Shown: piece after piece, positions 42,170 to 52,500 of the stretch
Layout: each line of letters begins with the position of its first letter
How positions within the stretch are numbered: the first letter of the stretch is position 1
Origin: Pedobacter borealis DSM 19626
Lineage (GTDB): Bacteria; Bacteroidota; Bacteroidia; Sphingobacteriales; Sphingobacteriaceae
Direction of reading: 5' to 3'
Assembly (NCBI RefSeq): GCF_000708285.2
Contig: NZ_JAUG01000023.1
Location: 1 to 56,759, forward strand
Length of the DNA: 56,759 nucleotides
Program-made: the position numbers and the translations under genes
The notes under the pieces: generated by a model
What the model was told of the DNA's origin: nothing
Databases searched by the model: none
Seen by the model: only the letters and a program-made list of their open reading frames with translations

Positions 42170-43192
42170 ATGAGAGTTATCCATAAGATCAAATATTTCT
42201 TTATTGCGCTTTATCATCTTTTTGTTGCTGCCGGAAAAGGTTTTGTAGAAGACAGGGTAACTAAATTAAGTGCTTCGCTTGCTTACTACACTATTTTTTC
42301 ACTTACTCCCCTCATCATTATCATGCTATCTGCCGCTACCCTATTTTTTGGCGACAAAAGAAATGAGGAAACAAGAGGTCAGTTTTATGGGCAGGTTACC
42401 AAAATGGTTGGCAAAGAGGCAGCTACACAAATCCAAGGTTTTGTAGAACATGCAAACAAATCCGGGCAATCTACCATTGGTTTAATTATTGGGATTTGTA
42501 CATTGATTATTGGTTCAACTGCTATTTTTATTGAGATACAAGATAGTATCAACATGATCTGGAAAGTAAAGGCTGTGCCCAAAAAAGGCTGGATAAAAAT
42601 GCTTTCTAACAGGTTATTGTCTTTCTCTTTAATTGTTTCGATGGGCTTTCTGTTGCTTGTTTCACTAGTGGTTAACACTGTAGTAGTGGGTTTGGGTTCT
42701 AAATTGGCCAACCTACTTTCGCAAAGTAAGATAGATGAGGTAATCCCCGTTGCAAACGATACAATGGCCATTCTAATTTATATTTTAAACAATGTAATAA
42801 CCCTTGCTGCCGTAACCGCTGTATTTGCTGTTATATTTAAGGTATTACCCGATGTTATAATACGGTGGAAATCGGCAATAATTGGCGCACTATTTACTGC
42901 AGTTCTTTTCAGTCTAGGTAAATACCTGATTGGGATTTATATCGAAAAAGGCAATCCAGGTTCGGCTTTTGGTGCAGCCAGTTCGATCATCGTTATTTTA
43001 TTGTGGATTTATTATACATCAATTATACTCTACTTCGGCGCTGAATTTACACAAGCCTATGCCGAAAAGTACGATAATGGCATTTCTCCTAGTAAGTATG
43101 CCGTATTTACAAAAATTACCATTGTAGAGAAAAAGGTAGATGTATTGCCTCCGCAACACCCGGAAGATACAGTGAATGTACCTAAAGAATAA
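42170..43192 (+). CDS. YihY/virulence factor BrkB family membrane protein
   Basis: This 340-residue protein has about six helices. Family marks are KLSASLAYYTIFSLTPLIIIML near the N terminus, AIFIEIQDSINMIWKV in the middle, and GNPGSAFGAASSIIVILLWIYYTS with ILYFGAEFTQAYA near the end. The old RNase BN assignment for this family was wrong; the function is unknown, possibly linked to envelope lipid transport. It starts 7 bases after the tamL stop, so it is probably in the tamB-tamL operon, which fits an envelope role. Confidence 0.88.
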   Translation: MRVIHKIKYFFIALYHLFVAAGKGFVEDRVTKLSASLAYYTIFSLTPLIIIMLSAATLFFGDKRNEETRGQFYGQVTKMVGKEAATQIQGFVEHANKSGQSTIGLIIGICTLIIGSTAIFIEIQDSINMIWKVKAVPKKGWIKMLSNRLLSFSLIVSMGFLLLVSLVVNTVVVGLGSKLANLLSQSKIDEVIPVANDTMAILIYILNNVITLAAVTAVFAVIFKVLPDVIIRWKSAIIGALFTAVLFSLGKYLIGIYIEKGNPGSAFGAASSIIVILLWIYYTSIILYFGAEFTQAYAEKYDNGISPSKYAVFTKITIVEKKVDVLPPQHPEDTVNVPKE

Positions 43193-43468
43193 GTCGGTCG
43201 TCGTCCTGAACTTGTTTCAGGATCTTTCCAAAACGTGATCGTCATTCCCGCACATGCGGGAATCTTAAAGCTATAAAACGGTTATAACCAAGAAAGTCAC
43301 GCCTTAAAAAACCTTGACTTCCTTTTTATAGATAAAGCTGGTTCGTGGAGACATGAACCAAGGCACAACAACATAGATGCTGAAACAAGTTCAGCAGGAC
43401 GCCACTATTGACTAACCGCAAGCATACAAAGATGATTGTCATCCTGAGCGGAGTCGAAGGACCTTTTT
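43193..43468. other. Convergent gap filled with dispersed repeats
   Basis: Between the yihY and parE stops lie CGTCCTGAACTTGTTTCAGGA (43202), GTCATTCCCGCACATGCGGGAAT (43241), a GGTTCGTGGAGACATGAACC palindrome (about 43340), GATGCTGAAACAAGTTCAGC (43376) and GTCATCCTGAGCGGAGTCGAAGG (43439). No gene was seen. Confidence 0.7.
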
Positions 43469-45340
43469 CTATGCTACTTCTTCAGTAATCACTTTAGGTT
43501 CTTCAGTTACCTCATCCTTCTCTACCCTTAGGTTACGGATAATGTGCTGCTGCCTGTCAGGCGTATTTTTACCCATATAATATTCCAGCAAACTTTTAAT
43601 CGTTTGATCTTTCAAAATAACGGGGTCTAACCTGATATCTTTCCCGATAAACAAACCGAATTCATCAGGAGAAATTTCTCCCAAACCTTTAAATCGGGTA
43701 ATTTCGGGTTTATTGCCCAGTTTTTCGATCGCATTTTTACGTTCTTCGTCACTATAGCAATAAATAGTCTCTTTTTTGTTCCGAACCCTGAAAAGCGGCG
43801 TTTGTAGAATATACACATGCCCTGCTTTTACCAGATCAGGAAAAAACTGAAGAAAGAAGGTCATCATCAACAAACGGATGTGCATCCCATCCACATCGGC
43901 ATCTGTTGCAATTACAATATTGTTATAATGAAGCCCTTCTAAACCATCTTCGATATTTAAAGCATGTTGTAGCAGGTTAAATTCTTCATTTTCGTAAACC
44001 ACTTTTTTGGTAAGCTCATAACAGTTAAGCGGCTTACCCTTTAAACTAAATACAGCCTGACAATCTACATCGCGCGATTTTGTGATCGAACCCGATGCGG
44101 AATCTCCCTCGGTAATAAACAAAGTGGTTTCGTAACGTTTCTCGTGAGTAGTATTAAAATGCACCTTACAATCGCGCAGTTTTTTATTGTGTAAGGATGC
44201 CTTTTTCGCCCTATCGTTTGCCAGTTTCTTGATGCCTGCAATATCTTTACGCTCGCGCTCCGATTGCATAATTCTTTTCAACAAAGCATCAGCAACATCT
44301 GGATTTTTATGCAGATAATCATCCAATTCTTTTTTAACAAAATCGTTAATAAAAGTAGCTACCGATGGTCCTTCTGGTCCCATATTTTGCGAACCTAGTT
44401 TTGTTTTGGTCTGCGATTCGAAAACGGGCTCCTGTACACGCACAGAAATTGCTGCAATAATGGATGAACGAACATCGGCCGCATCAAACTCTTTTTTGAA
44501 AAACTCTCTAACGGTTTTCACTACCGCTGCCCTAAAAGCCGCCTGGTGCGTTCCGCCTTGTGTGGTGTGCTGTCCGTTTACAAATGAGTGGTAGTCTTCG
44601 CCATATTGCTGCCCATGGGTCATTGCAATTTCGATATCTGGTCCAATCATGTGGATAATTGGGTAACGGATTTCTTCTGGCTTATTAAATTTAGAAAGCA
44701 GATCGTAAAGACCTCTTTCCGAAAAATATTTCTGATTATTAAAATTTACGGTTAAGCCTGTATTTAAAAATACATAGTTCCAAACCATACTCTCTACAAA
44801 ATCAGGGATGTAATGATAGTTCCTGAAAATGGTTTCATCTGGGTAAAAAGTAATCGCCGTACCATTGCGCTGAGTGGTATCGATAATTGGCTGTTCATTT
44901 ACAATTTCTCCCTTAGAAAATTCTACTTTTTTCGTTTTTCCATCACGGTACGATTGCACCATAAAACTAGTAGAAAGTGCATTTACAGCCTTAGTACCTA
45001 CCCCATTTAAACCAACAGATTTCTGGAAAGCATTGCTATCGTATTTACCACCGGTATTGATTTTGCTTACACAATCGATTACCTTGCCCAGCGGAATGCC
45101 ACGACCGTAATCACGTATATTTACCTTTTGTTCGGAAACAGTAATTTCGATGGTTTTTCCGGTACCCATTACAAACTCATCGATAGAGTTATCTACAATT
45201 TCTTTTAGCAAAACGTAAATACCATCATCCTGCGCAGAACCATCGCCAAGTTTACCAATGTACATCCCCGGACGAAGCCTGATGTGCTCTTTCCAATCTA
45301 ATGAACGGATACTATCGTCGTTATAAATTACTTCTGCCAT
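43469..45340 (-). CDS. parE: DNA topoisomerase IV subunit B (ParE)
   Basis: This 623-residue ATPase subunit has the GHKL fold marks [20 protein letters not shown] and [14 protein letters not shown]. The TOPRIM region has [10 protein letters not shown] and [12 protein letters not shown], and [10 protein letters not shown] lies near the C terminus. It supplies ATP-driven strand passage for ParC. The end [17 protein letters not shown] is acidic. It is monocistronic and lies about 12 kb from parC on the same strand, separated by the tamB-tamL-yihY unit and others. Confidence 0.94.
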   Translation of the reverse strand: MAEVIYNDDSIRSLDWKEHIRLRPGMYIGKLGDGSAQDDGIYVLLKEIVDNSIDEFVMGTGKTIEITVSEQKVNIRDYGRGIPLGKVIDCVSKINTGGKYDSNAFQKSVGLNGVGTKAVNALSTSFMVQSYRDGKTKKVEFSKGEIVNEQPIIDTTQRNGTAITFYPDETIFRNYHYIPDFVESMVWNYVFLNTGLTVNFNNQKYFSERGLYDLLSKFNKPEEIRYPIIHMIGPDIEIAMTHGQQYGEDYHSFVNGQHTTQGGTHQAAFRAAVVKTVREFFKKEFDAADVRSSIIAAISVRVQEPVFESQTKTKLGSQNMGPEGPSVATFINDFVKKELDDYLHKNPDVADALLKRIMQSERERKDIAGIKKLANDRAKKASLHNKKLRDCKVHFNTTHEKRYETTLFITEGDSASGSITKSRDVDCQAVFSLKGKPLNCYELTKKVVYENEEFNLLQHALNIEDGLEGLHYNNIVIATDADVDGMHIRLLMMTFFLQFFPDLVKAGHVYILQTPLFRVRNKKETIYCYSDEERKNAIEKLGNKPEITRFKGLGEISPDEFGLFIGKDIRLDPVILKDQTIKSLLEYYMGKNTPDRQQHIIRNLRVEKDEVTEEPKVITEEVA

Positions 45341-45516
45341 ACTGTATTTATCTGTTCTTCAATGAAAAACCTTGCATTTTTTGGTTTGCAAAGCAATGAA
45401 GAATTTGTAGAAATAATCCTGATGATTGAAATAAAAATATTTTCAAATACCTTCTTCAGAATTATTATACAATAATAGATTTATTCTGTGAGGCTCGCAA
45501 AAGAAAATTTCCACAT

Positions 45517-45867
45517 GTGAACAGTGAGTCGTGTAGGGTGATGGCTCATAGTTTTTTTGTCAATAGCCTGATAGTCGATGGCTCATGGTCAATAGATTTT
45601 AAATATACTATTTTCTTAGAAAGCATTAGCATGGCCAGTTCGGCAGCTACGATTTTCATCCTCCGGAAAAGAACTACGCATCTTGATAAAAAAACCACCT
45701 ATACTGTTCCTTTATATCCTATATTGCCTATTATTTTTATTGCTGCTTATACTTTCGTGGCCTTTAGCATTTATGCCGATGATCCGAATGCGGCACTTAA
45801 TGGTTTATATATTTTTGTTGGCTTTCTGGTAATCTATTTTGCGAGCAGATGGTTTAATAAAAAATAG
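45517..45867 (+). pseudogene. 3' remnant of an APC-family amino-acid permease
   Basis: From about residue 32 on, this open frame reads like the C-terminal end of an amino-acid permease: FLESISMASSAATIFILRKR, then TTYTVPLYPILPIIFIAAYTF, NGLYIFVGFLVIYFASRWFNKK, with two membrane helices. The first 30 residues come from GGCTCATAGTC-type repeat sequence (about 45517-45600), and no upstream permease part remains. It is therefore a truncated, probably non-functional fragment. Family is judged from the C-terminal pattern only. Confidence 0.65.
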
Positions 45868-46148
45868 TTTTAATATTTTGATTTGAAAAGCAGTTGCAGT
45901 GCTGGTCGGTTTCGATAGTCCCGCCATACGCTACAATCTTTTTGTTATTGTCATCCTGAGCCTGTCGAAGGAGCTACAAAAAGTATTTCTGCTACTGTCG
46001 GGTTTAAGATAGCAAGGCAGGCCAATTAAAATAAACCTGATTGAAATGAACATGAAGCGCAGCGAAATAAAATGGAAAGCAGGACTGATTTAACCGATTA
46101 ACACAGAAACCCGCTTTACAAAAAACATAAAAGAACTTAAAATAATTA

Positions 46149-47483
46149 ATGAACAAAACACTCTCCTTAAAACAAGAAATTGCTTACGCTGCAGGTATGA
46201 TTGGATGGAGCACGATGACAAACATTATCATCGTAATGCTTCCCTATTTCTATTTGCCGCCAAGCAACGCTGGCCTGCCACCTTTGGTACCACAACTCGT
46301 TTTATTGGGTGCGTTTAATATCCTTTCTATTATTGCTGCTTCAGGAAGGTTGGTAGATGCTATTTACGATCCGTTTATTGCGTCTAAAAGTGATGCTTGC
46401 ACCAATAAAAACGGTCGCAGAATGCCCTTTATGAAATGGGCAATTATTCCTGCTATGCTTTTTTGCGGACTGGTTTTCTACCCGATCCAAAAAACGGAGA
46501 GCCTGCATAATGCCTGGTGGTTAACGATAACACTTTGTTTGTTTTTTGTATCGGTTACCACTTATATTATTCCTTATAATGCGCTGCTGGCCGAAGTAAC
46601 CAATACACCGAAACAAAAAGTTAAATTATCGAGTTATCAGCAGGTTGGTTTTGTAATCGGAATCATTTTATCGGCCTGTACCAACAACTTTGCCGATCTG
46701 GTTGAGGCTCATTTTCATGTAGCCAACCGCAGCGAAGCCATCCAGATCGCAATATGGGGTTTGTGTATCTTATCCGGACTGGTGATGTTATTGCCAATTT
46801 TTTTCATCAATGAAAAGGAATTTTCGGTTGCGAAGCCTACCCATGTGCCTTTATGGCCAGCAATTAAAAGCACATTTAAGAACAGCAATTTTAAATATTA
46901 CCTGATATCTGATTTCGCTTTTTATACGGCATTGAGCATTATTTCGAGCGGTTTATTGTTTTTCTGTACCGTTTTATTGGGCTTGCCAGAATCAGAAGGT
47001 GGAAAATTTATGGCTGCCATGGTTTTTGCTTCATTGCTATTTTACCCGCTGGTTAATTTTGGTTCGGCCAAAATTGGCAAAAAACCTTTTGTATTACTTG
47101 CCTTTGGCGTGTTGTGCTTAATCTTCGTCACCATTTTCTTTTTAGGCAAATTACCATTTGGTCCACATACACAGATTTACATCCTGGTACTATCCGCTTC
47201 GTTTCCATTAGCGGCTCTCGGTATTTTACCCACGGCGATTTTAGCCGATATCGCCCAAAGAGATACCTTAGCAACAGGCGAAAACCATGAAGGGATGTTC
47301 TTCGCAGTAAAATACCTTTTTGTAAAACTTGGGCAAACATTGGGTATCGCTATTTTCGCCATGCTTACCATTTACGGTAAGGACCCCGGCAACGATTTCG
47401 GATTACGATTGAACGGAATTGTAGGTTTTGGGCTCTGTTTAATTGCACTGTTGTTTTTTAGCAGGTTTAAGGAGGAGCGTTAA
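46149..47483 (+). CDS. Sugar:cation symporter of the GPH family (MFS fold)
   Basis: This 444-residue transporter has twelve hydrophobic segments. N-terminal KQEIAYAAGMIGWSTMTNII and the first-loop motif GRLVDAIYDPFIASKSDAC with KNGRRMPFMKW match the glycoside-pentoside-hexuronide symporters. The long central loop (INEKEFSVAKPTHVPLWPAIKSTFKN) separates the two six-helix halves. It probably imports a glycoside or oligosaccharide with a cation. No sugar-catabolic gene is adjacent, so the substrate is open. The upstream gap holds repeat debris, and a MITE follows about 50 bases after the stop. Confidence 0.87.
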   Translation: MNKTLSLKQEIAYAAGMIGWSTMTNIIIVMLPYFYLPPSNAGLPPLVPQLVLLGAFNILSIIAASGRLVDAIYDPFIASKSDACTNKNGRRMPFMKWAIIPAMLFCGLVFYPIQKTESLHNAWWLTITLCLFFVSVTTYIIPYNALLAEVTNTPKQKVKLSSYQQVGFVIGIILSACTNNFADLVEAHFHVANRSEAIQIAIWGLCILSGLVMLLPIFFINEKEFSVAKPTHVPLWPAIKSTFKNSNFKYYLISDFAFYTALSIISSGLLFFCTVLLGLPESEGGKFMAAMVFASLLFYPLVNFGSAKIGKKPFVLLAFGVLCLIFVTIFFLGKLPFGPHTQIYILVLSASFPLAALGILPTAILADIAQRDTLATGENHEGMFFAVKYLFVKLGQTLGIAIFAMLTIYGKDPGNDFGLRLNGIVGFGLCLIALLFFSRFKEER

Positions 47484-47521
47484 AATTGAGTGAGAGAAGG
47501 ATTGAATGAGTGAGTTTCGTA

Positions 47522-47706
47522 CCATTCTATCCAGGGAAATCGCTTTTAACTTTTCTCTGATAATTCTTCCTCTTTCTGCGCATACCTAAGCATTATGTTT
47601 GCCACGGAAGCACGAAAAAATTTACTTCTTCTCCGTGATTTCTGTGTTTTCCGTGGCTAATTAATTTTTGCATATGTTTTAAAAGCGATTTCCCTGCCAT
47701 TCTATC
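47522..47706. mobile_element. MITE with 18-bp terminal inverted repeats and 10-bp target duplication
   Basis: The element spans 47532-47696 (165 bp). Its ends are CAGGGAAATCGCTTTTAA and TTAAAAGCGATTTCCCTG, perfect 18-base inverted repeats. On both sides stands CCATTCTATC (47522-47531 and 47697-47706), a perfect 10-base direct repeat that looks like a target-site duplication. The interior (GCCACGGAAGCACG..., CCGTGATTTCTGTG...) has no gene. A second copy in the opposite orientation begins at 56648. The mobilising transposase is not in the window. Confidence 0.85.
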
Positions 47707-47737
47707 ATTCAAAATTCAATCATTCAATAAATTTACC

Positions 47738-47745
47738 TATCTTTG
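47738..47745 (+). promoter_or_regulatory. -7 box of the DEAD-box helicase gene
   Basis: TATCTTTG matches TAnnTTTG. It lies 101 bases before the helicase start, giving a long leader of the kind often seen for RNA helicase genes. The -33 region reads TTCA at the standard spacing, a weak match. Confidence 0.5.
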
Positions 47746-47846
47746 CGGCGAAGCAGAATTTCTTTATCATTTAAAGCAATCCGCAAGTTAGTCCTTCAAC
47801 AAATGATTGTTCTAGCTTCTTCGATAAATATTACACAGAAACATAC

Positions 47847-49148
47847 ATGTTATTCAAAGAATTAAACCTCATTGAGCCGATTCTAAAGGCCCTTGAGACC
47901 GAAGGTTATACACAACCTACACCGATACAGGAGCAATCCATCCCAACAATATTAAAAGGCAAAGATTTATTAGGCTGTGCACAAACCGGAACCGGAAAAA
48001 CCGCTGCCTTTGCTATCCCGATGTTGCAGTTATTGCACGAAAAACACATCAATACCAAAGCGACCAAAAATATCAAAGCTTTGATTTTAACGCCAACACG
48101 TGAGCTTGCCATCCAGATTGAAGAGAGTTTTAAGGCTTACGGCCGTCATTTAAATTTACGCCATTTAGTAATTTTTGGTGGAGTAAACCAACACTCGCAG
48201 GTAGAAGCTTTAAGAAAAGGCGTTGACATTTTAGTTGCAACACCCGGCCGTTTATTAGATTTAATGAACCAGGGTTTTATCAGCTTAAATACTATCGAAT
48301 TGTTCGTATTGGATGAAGCCGACCGCATGCTCGATATGGGCTTTATTCATGATGTGAAAAGAGTGGTGGCTAAATTGCCTGCAAAACGCCAGACTTTATT
48401 TTTCTCTGCAACCATGCCAGATGAAATCCAGAAGTTGGCAAATACGATTTTATCTAGTCCTACAAAAGTAGAAGTTACCCCCATTTCTTCTACAGCAGAA
48501 ACAATTGTTCAGTCGGTTTATTTTGTAGACAAACCTGATAAAAAGAAATTATTGATCCACCTTCTTGAGGATAGAAAGATCGAAACTGCTTTGGTTTTTA
48601 CCCGTACCAAACATGGTGCAGACCGCATTGTTAAGGATTTGGCCCATGCTGGTGTTAAAGCTGCTGCCATTCACGGCAATAAATCGCAAAATGCCAGACA
48701 AAGGGCATTAACTGATTTTAAAGACCGTAAAATACGCGTTTTGGTAGCTACCGATATTGCTGCACGTGGTATTGATATCGATCAGTTATCGCACGTTTTC
48801 AATTTCGAATTGCCGAATATTCCTGAATCTTATGTACACAGAATTGGCCGTACTGGTCGTGCTGGTGCAAACGGGATTGCCATTTCTTTCTGTGATGCAG
48901 AAGAAAACGAGTACTTATTGGATATCCAGAAACTGATTAAAATTACGCTCCCGGTTGTTGATGATCATCCTTATCCATTAAGTTGGGAAAGTATGCTTGC
49001 TAAAAACCAGGTTAAACGTAAACCACAAGCCCAATCTAAAGGCGGTAGCGGCGCTAAAAAAGGTGCCGATGGCAATATGAGCGGCAAATCACGCAACGCA
49101 AGTAACAACAGAAGATTTGGCGGAAATAGAAAAAGAGGCGAAAGATAA
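47847..49148 (+). CDS. DEAD-box ATP-dependent RNA helicase (RhlE-like)
   Basis: This 433-residue helicase has all core motifs: Q motif [10 protein letters not shown], motif [12 protein letters not shown], Ia PTRELAIQI, Ib [44 protein letters not shown] and [12 protein letters not shown]. The C-terminal tail (about 385-433) is rich in Lys, Gly, Ser and Asn ([25 protein letters not shown]), typical for RNA binding. It probably remodels RNA in ribosome assembly or at low temperature. An intrinsic terminator follows at 49232-49264. Confidence 0.93.
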   Translation: MLFKELNLIEPILKALETEGYTQPTPIQEQSIPTILKGKDLLGCAQTGTGKTAAFAIPMLQLLHEKHINTKATKNIKALILTPTRELAIQIEESFKAYGRHLNLRHLVIFGGVNQHSQVEALRKGVDILVATPGRLLDLMNQGFISLNTIELFVLDEADRMLDMGFIHDVKRVVAKLPAKRQTLFFSATMPDEIQKLANTILSSPTKVEVTPISSTAETIVQSVYFVDKPDKKKLLIHLLEDRKIETALVFTRTKHGADRIVKDLAHAGVKAAAIHGNKSQNARQRALTDFKDRKIRVLVATDIAARGIDIDQLSHVFNFELPNIPESYVHRIGRTGRAGANGIAISFCDAEENEYLLDIQKLIKITLPVVDDHPYPLSWESMLAKNQVKRKPQAQSKGGSGAKKGADGNMSGKSRNASNNRRFGGNRKRGER

Positions 49149-49155
49149 TAGCGGG

Positions 49156-49220
49156 CGTCATTCTGAACTTGTTTCAGAATCTTAATGCTAGATAGATGCT
49201 GAAATAAATTCAGCATGACG
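49156..49220. repeat. Paired-hairpin dispersed repeat (GATGCTGAA family)
   Basis: Two palindromes, TCTGAACTTGTTTCAGA and TGCTGAAATAAATTCAGCA, lie inside CGTCA...TGACG ends. This is the same family as 31-96 and 2617-2680. It lies between the helicase stop and its terminator, so it would be in the mRNA 3' end. Confidence 0.75.
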
Positions 49221-49231
49221 TTACCCCTTTT

Positions 49232-49270
49232 AAAACCCGAGTTGTGAAATACAGCTCGGGTTTTAATTTT
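49232..49270 (+). terminator. Intrinsic terminator of the helicase gene
   Basis: The arms AAAACCCGAGTTGT (49232-49245) and ACAGCTCGGGTTTT (49251-49264) form a G+C-rich stem with one mismatch and a five-base loop, followed by AATTTTTT. Confidence 0.82.
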
Positions 49271-49315
49271 TTGTAACCCGTCGACAGTTGAAAGCAATGA
49301 GTGAGTAAAAGTGGT

Positions 49316-49415
49316 CGTCATTGCGAGAAGGCTTTTTCAGCCGACGAAGCAATCTTATCACAATATGTATAGCGATTGCATTAAGATTGCTTCGTCGTTC
49401 CTTCTCGCAATGACG
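49316..49415. repeat. REP-like inverted repeat (inverted copy of the 34105 element)
   Basis: The reverse complement matches 34105-34205 closely, including CGACGAAGCAATC and the asymmetric GGCTTTTTCAGCC mini-hairpin in one arm only. The ends are CGTCATTGCG and CGCAATGACG. It lies between two terminators. Confidence 0.82.
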
Positions 49416-49430
49416 ATCGCACGAAAACAA

Positions 49431-49466
49431 AAAACCCGATTTGCGTTTTGCAAATCGGGTTTTTCT
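49431..49466 (-). terminator. Intrinsic terminator of leuS (bidirectional)
   Basis: Perfect arms AAAACCCGATTTGC (49431-49444) and GCAAATCGGGTTTT (49450-49463) enclose a five-base loop, with T runs in both directions. It lies about 55 bases after the leuS stop. Confidence 0.82.
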
Positions 49467-49521
49467 ATTTTTAAGGCAAGAGAAAGGAAAGCCCTAAACC
49501 TTATGCCTTATACCTTCTACC

Positions 49522-52500
49522 TTAAACAACTACATTAATAATCTTTCCTTTAACGAAAATGATCTTTTTGGTTGGTTTTCCATCCAGGAATTTCTGGAAT
49601 TGCTCATCAGCCAATAAAATGCTTTCTACCTCTGGCTGAGCTAAAGTTAAGCTCAGATTCAGGTTCATTTTCATTTTACCGTTGATTGAAACCGGATAGG
49701 CAAACTCATCTTCTACCAAATACTCAGGCTTAAATGTTGGGAAAGCCGTATACGATAAAGTTCCGGCTTCATTACCTAACAATACCCAAAGCTCTTCGCA
49801 GATATGTGGGGCATAAGGTGAAAGGATAATCACCATATCTTCCAAAATCTGACGGTTTTTGCATTTCAGATCGGTTAACTCGTTTACCGCAATCATAAAA
49901 CTCGATACAGAAGTATTGAATGAGAAACGCTCGATATCGTCCTGCACCTTTTTTATGATTTTATGCAGCGATTTTAACTCAGCCTTTGTTGGTACTGCAT
50001 CGTTTACGTGGAAAGTCCATTCTTCGTTATGGAACAAACGCCAGAATTTACGCAAGAACTTAAATACACCTTCGATACCGTTCGTATTCCAGGGTTTACT
50101 CTGTTCTAGCGGTCCTAAGAACATTTCGTACATCCGCAAAGTATCAGCACCATAACGTTCAATCAAATCATCGGGATTAACCACATTGAATTTTGATTTC
50201 GACATTTTTTCTACCTCAACACCACAGATGTATTTCCCGTTCTCGGTTATGAAGACTGCATTTTCAAATTCAGCCCTCCATTTTCTAAATTTCCCTTCAT
50301 CAAGAATTTCATTTTCTACTAATGAAACATCAACGTGGGAAGTTAATACAAACATTGAACTAGTAAAAACAATCTTTTCCATAACAGCATTACCGTGCTG
50401 TTTTATAACCATATTCTTAATATCCTGGGGTGAATATGTGCCATCGAGAACTGCTTTTGCAATATTTTGAGAAACAAAAAGCGGAAAATACTTTGTTTCA
50501 TCCACATCTGCACCAGTTATAGTTTCACTTATTGATCTAAAAATCAATCTATAAACAAAATTACTTCTACCCTGAATCATGCCCTGGTTAATCAGTTTTT
50601 TGAAAGGTTCTTCTTCTTTGGTGTAACCCAAATCTTTCAAAAATTTATTCCAGAAACGGCTGTACAATAAGTGACCGGTTGCATGTTCAGAACCACCGAT
50701 GTACAAATCCACATCTTTCCAATATTCAACTGCTTCTTTTGAAGCAAAATCGTTATTGTTATTGGCATCCATGTAACGGTACCAGTACCAGCTGCTTCCA
50801 GCCCAACCTGGCATGGTACTTAATTCGTAATGTCCGCCATTTTTTGGTACCCAATCTTCAGCCCTCGCCAAAGGTGGTTCTCCTGTTTCAGTTGGTAAAT
50901 ATTTATCAATTTCAGGAAGTAACAATGGTAATTCTTCTTCTTTTACCAAATAAGGCAATCCATCTTTAAAGTAAACCGGAATCGGCTCGCCCCAATAACG
51001 CTGGCGACCAAAAATCGCATCACGCTGACGGAAGTTTACTTTTGCTTTCCCTACTTTCTCTTCTTCCAACCAGTTATTCAAAAATGGAACAGCTTCTTTA
51101 TATGTCATTCCGTTTATGAAACCAGAATTAATGTATTTCCCTTCTTTGGTTGGATCTGCCTGAACATCAATATCTTTTTGTCCGTCCAAAATCTGGATAA
51201 TTGGCAAATTAAAATGTGTAGCAAATAACCAATCGCGTTGATCGCCACTCGGAACGCCCATTACCGCGCCAGTTCCGTAACCTGCCAACACATAATCAGC
51301 AATCCATAACTGTACGCGTTCGCCACTTACAGGGTTAATTACATACGTACCTGTAAAAGCGCCAGACACCGTTTTGGTATCGGCCATACGGTCTAATTCT
51401 GATTTCTTTTTAGTTAAAGCGATGTAGTTTGCAATGTCCTCTTTTTGTTCAGGAGTAGTTAATTCTGCAACCCACTCATGCTCAGGAGCCAAAACCAGGT
51501 AAGAAACACCAAAAATGGTATCTACTCGTGTAGTAAAAACCTCTATATAAGCCTCACCCTGGCCCTCTCCTTTGGAGAGGGAAGAAGAGTCGCTTAGCTT
51601 AGTGCCTTGTCTGTCTAATCTGCTATCAAGTTCTGATTTTATTTTATTGATAATGGAATCTATATTATTTAAAACTTCTTCGTTAGAGAAGCGGATAACA
51701 TCAAAACCCAATTGATTAAGAGCATCTGTTCTAAGCTTATCGTTTTCTTGGTTTTCTGCGTGATAACCTCCATCAACTTCAATAATTAATCTCTTATTTA
51801 GACAGATAAAATCTGCAATATAGGTTCCAATTGGATGTTGTCTTCTGATTTTATGTCCCGTTTTATTACCCCTTACATTTTGCCAAAGCGCATTTTCAGC
51901 ATCGGTCTGATTGCCTCTGTTTATTCTCGCATTGGTTTTAAGTATATTCCACAATGAAGGGTCAGCGGTTTCATAGCCGTAGCTACCAGCTCCCTCTCCT
52001 TCGGAGAGGGTTGGGGTGAGGCAAATCTGAAACTTTACGGATGCTCCAACACTTTTACCAATCCAGTTGCGCTGCATTTCTTTAATTGGTTCTGGCCAAT
52101 CGATGGTATCCAAACCCTGCAAAAGCCTGTCAGAATAAGCGGTGATCCGCATGCTCCATTGCATCATTTTCTTTTGCTCAACAGGGAAACCTCCACGCTC
52201 AGAAAAACCATCTTTAACTTCATCATTCGCCAAAACGGTGCCTAAAGCCGGGCACCAGTTTACAGTACTCTCGCGAAGATAAGTTAACCGGTATTTTAAC
52301 AATTCAATCTGTTTCTCTTCATCGGTAAAGGTTGCCCAGTCGCTCGGCATAAATTCTTTAGTATCTTCATCACAAACTGCTTTAACATCAGCTGTACCAG
52401 AAGCATTAAATTTTTCGATCAACGTGGTAATATCTTCTGCCCTATCGTTTTCGATATTGTACCATGAATTGAACAACTGCATAAAAATCCATTGTGTCCA

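Larger units (their letters stand above)
47484..47846. other. Gap holding the MITE and the helicase promoter
   Basis: No gene was seen between the symporter and the helicase. The main contents are the MITE at 47532-47696 with its target duplication and the -7 box at 47738-47745. About 100 bases of leader follow with no recognised motif. Confidence 0.7.

Noticed and set aside
49859..50470. Open frames on the plus strand within leuS
   Set aside because: They are antisense shadows of the synthetase C-terminal half with no start context or family features.
51551..52022. Intein or group I/II intron in leuS
   Set aside because: No intein splice-junction residues (N-terminal Cys/Ser with blocks A and B, C-terminal His-Asn) were seen, and the segment is too short and lacks intron core structures. 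It is open in frame throughout.
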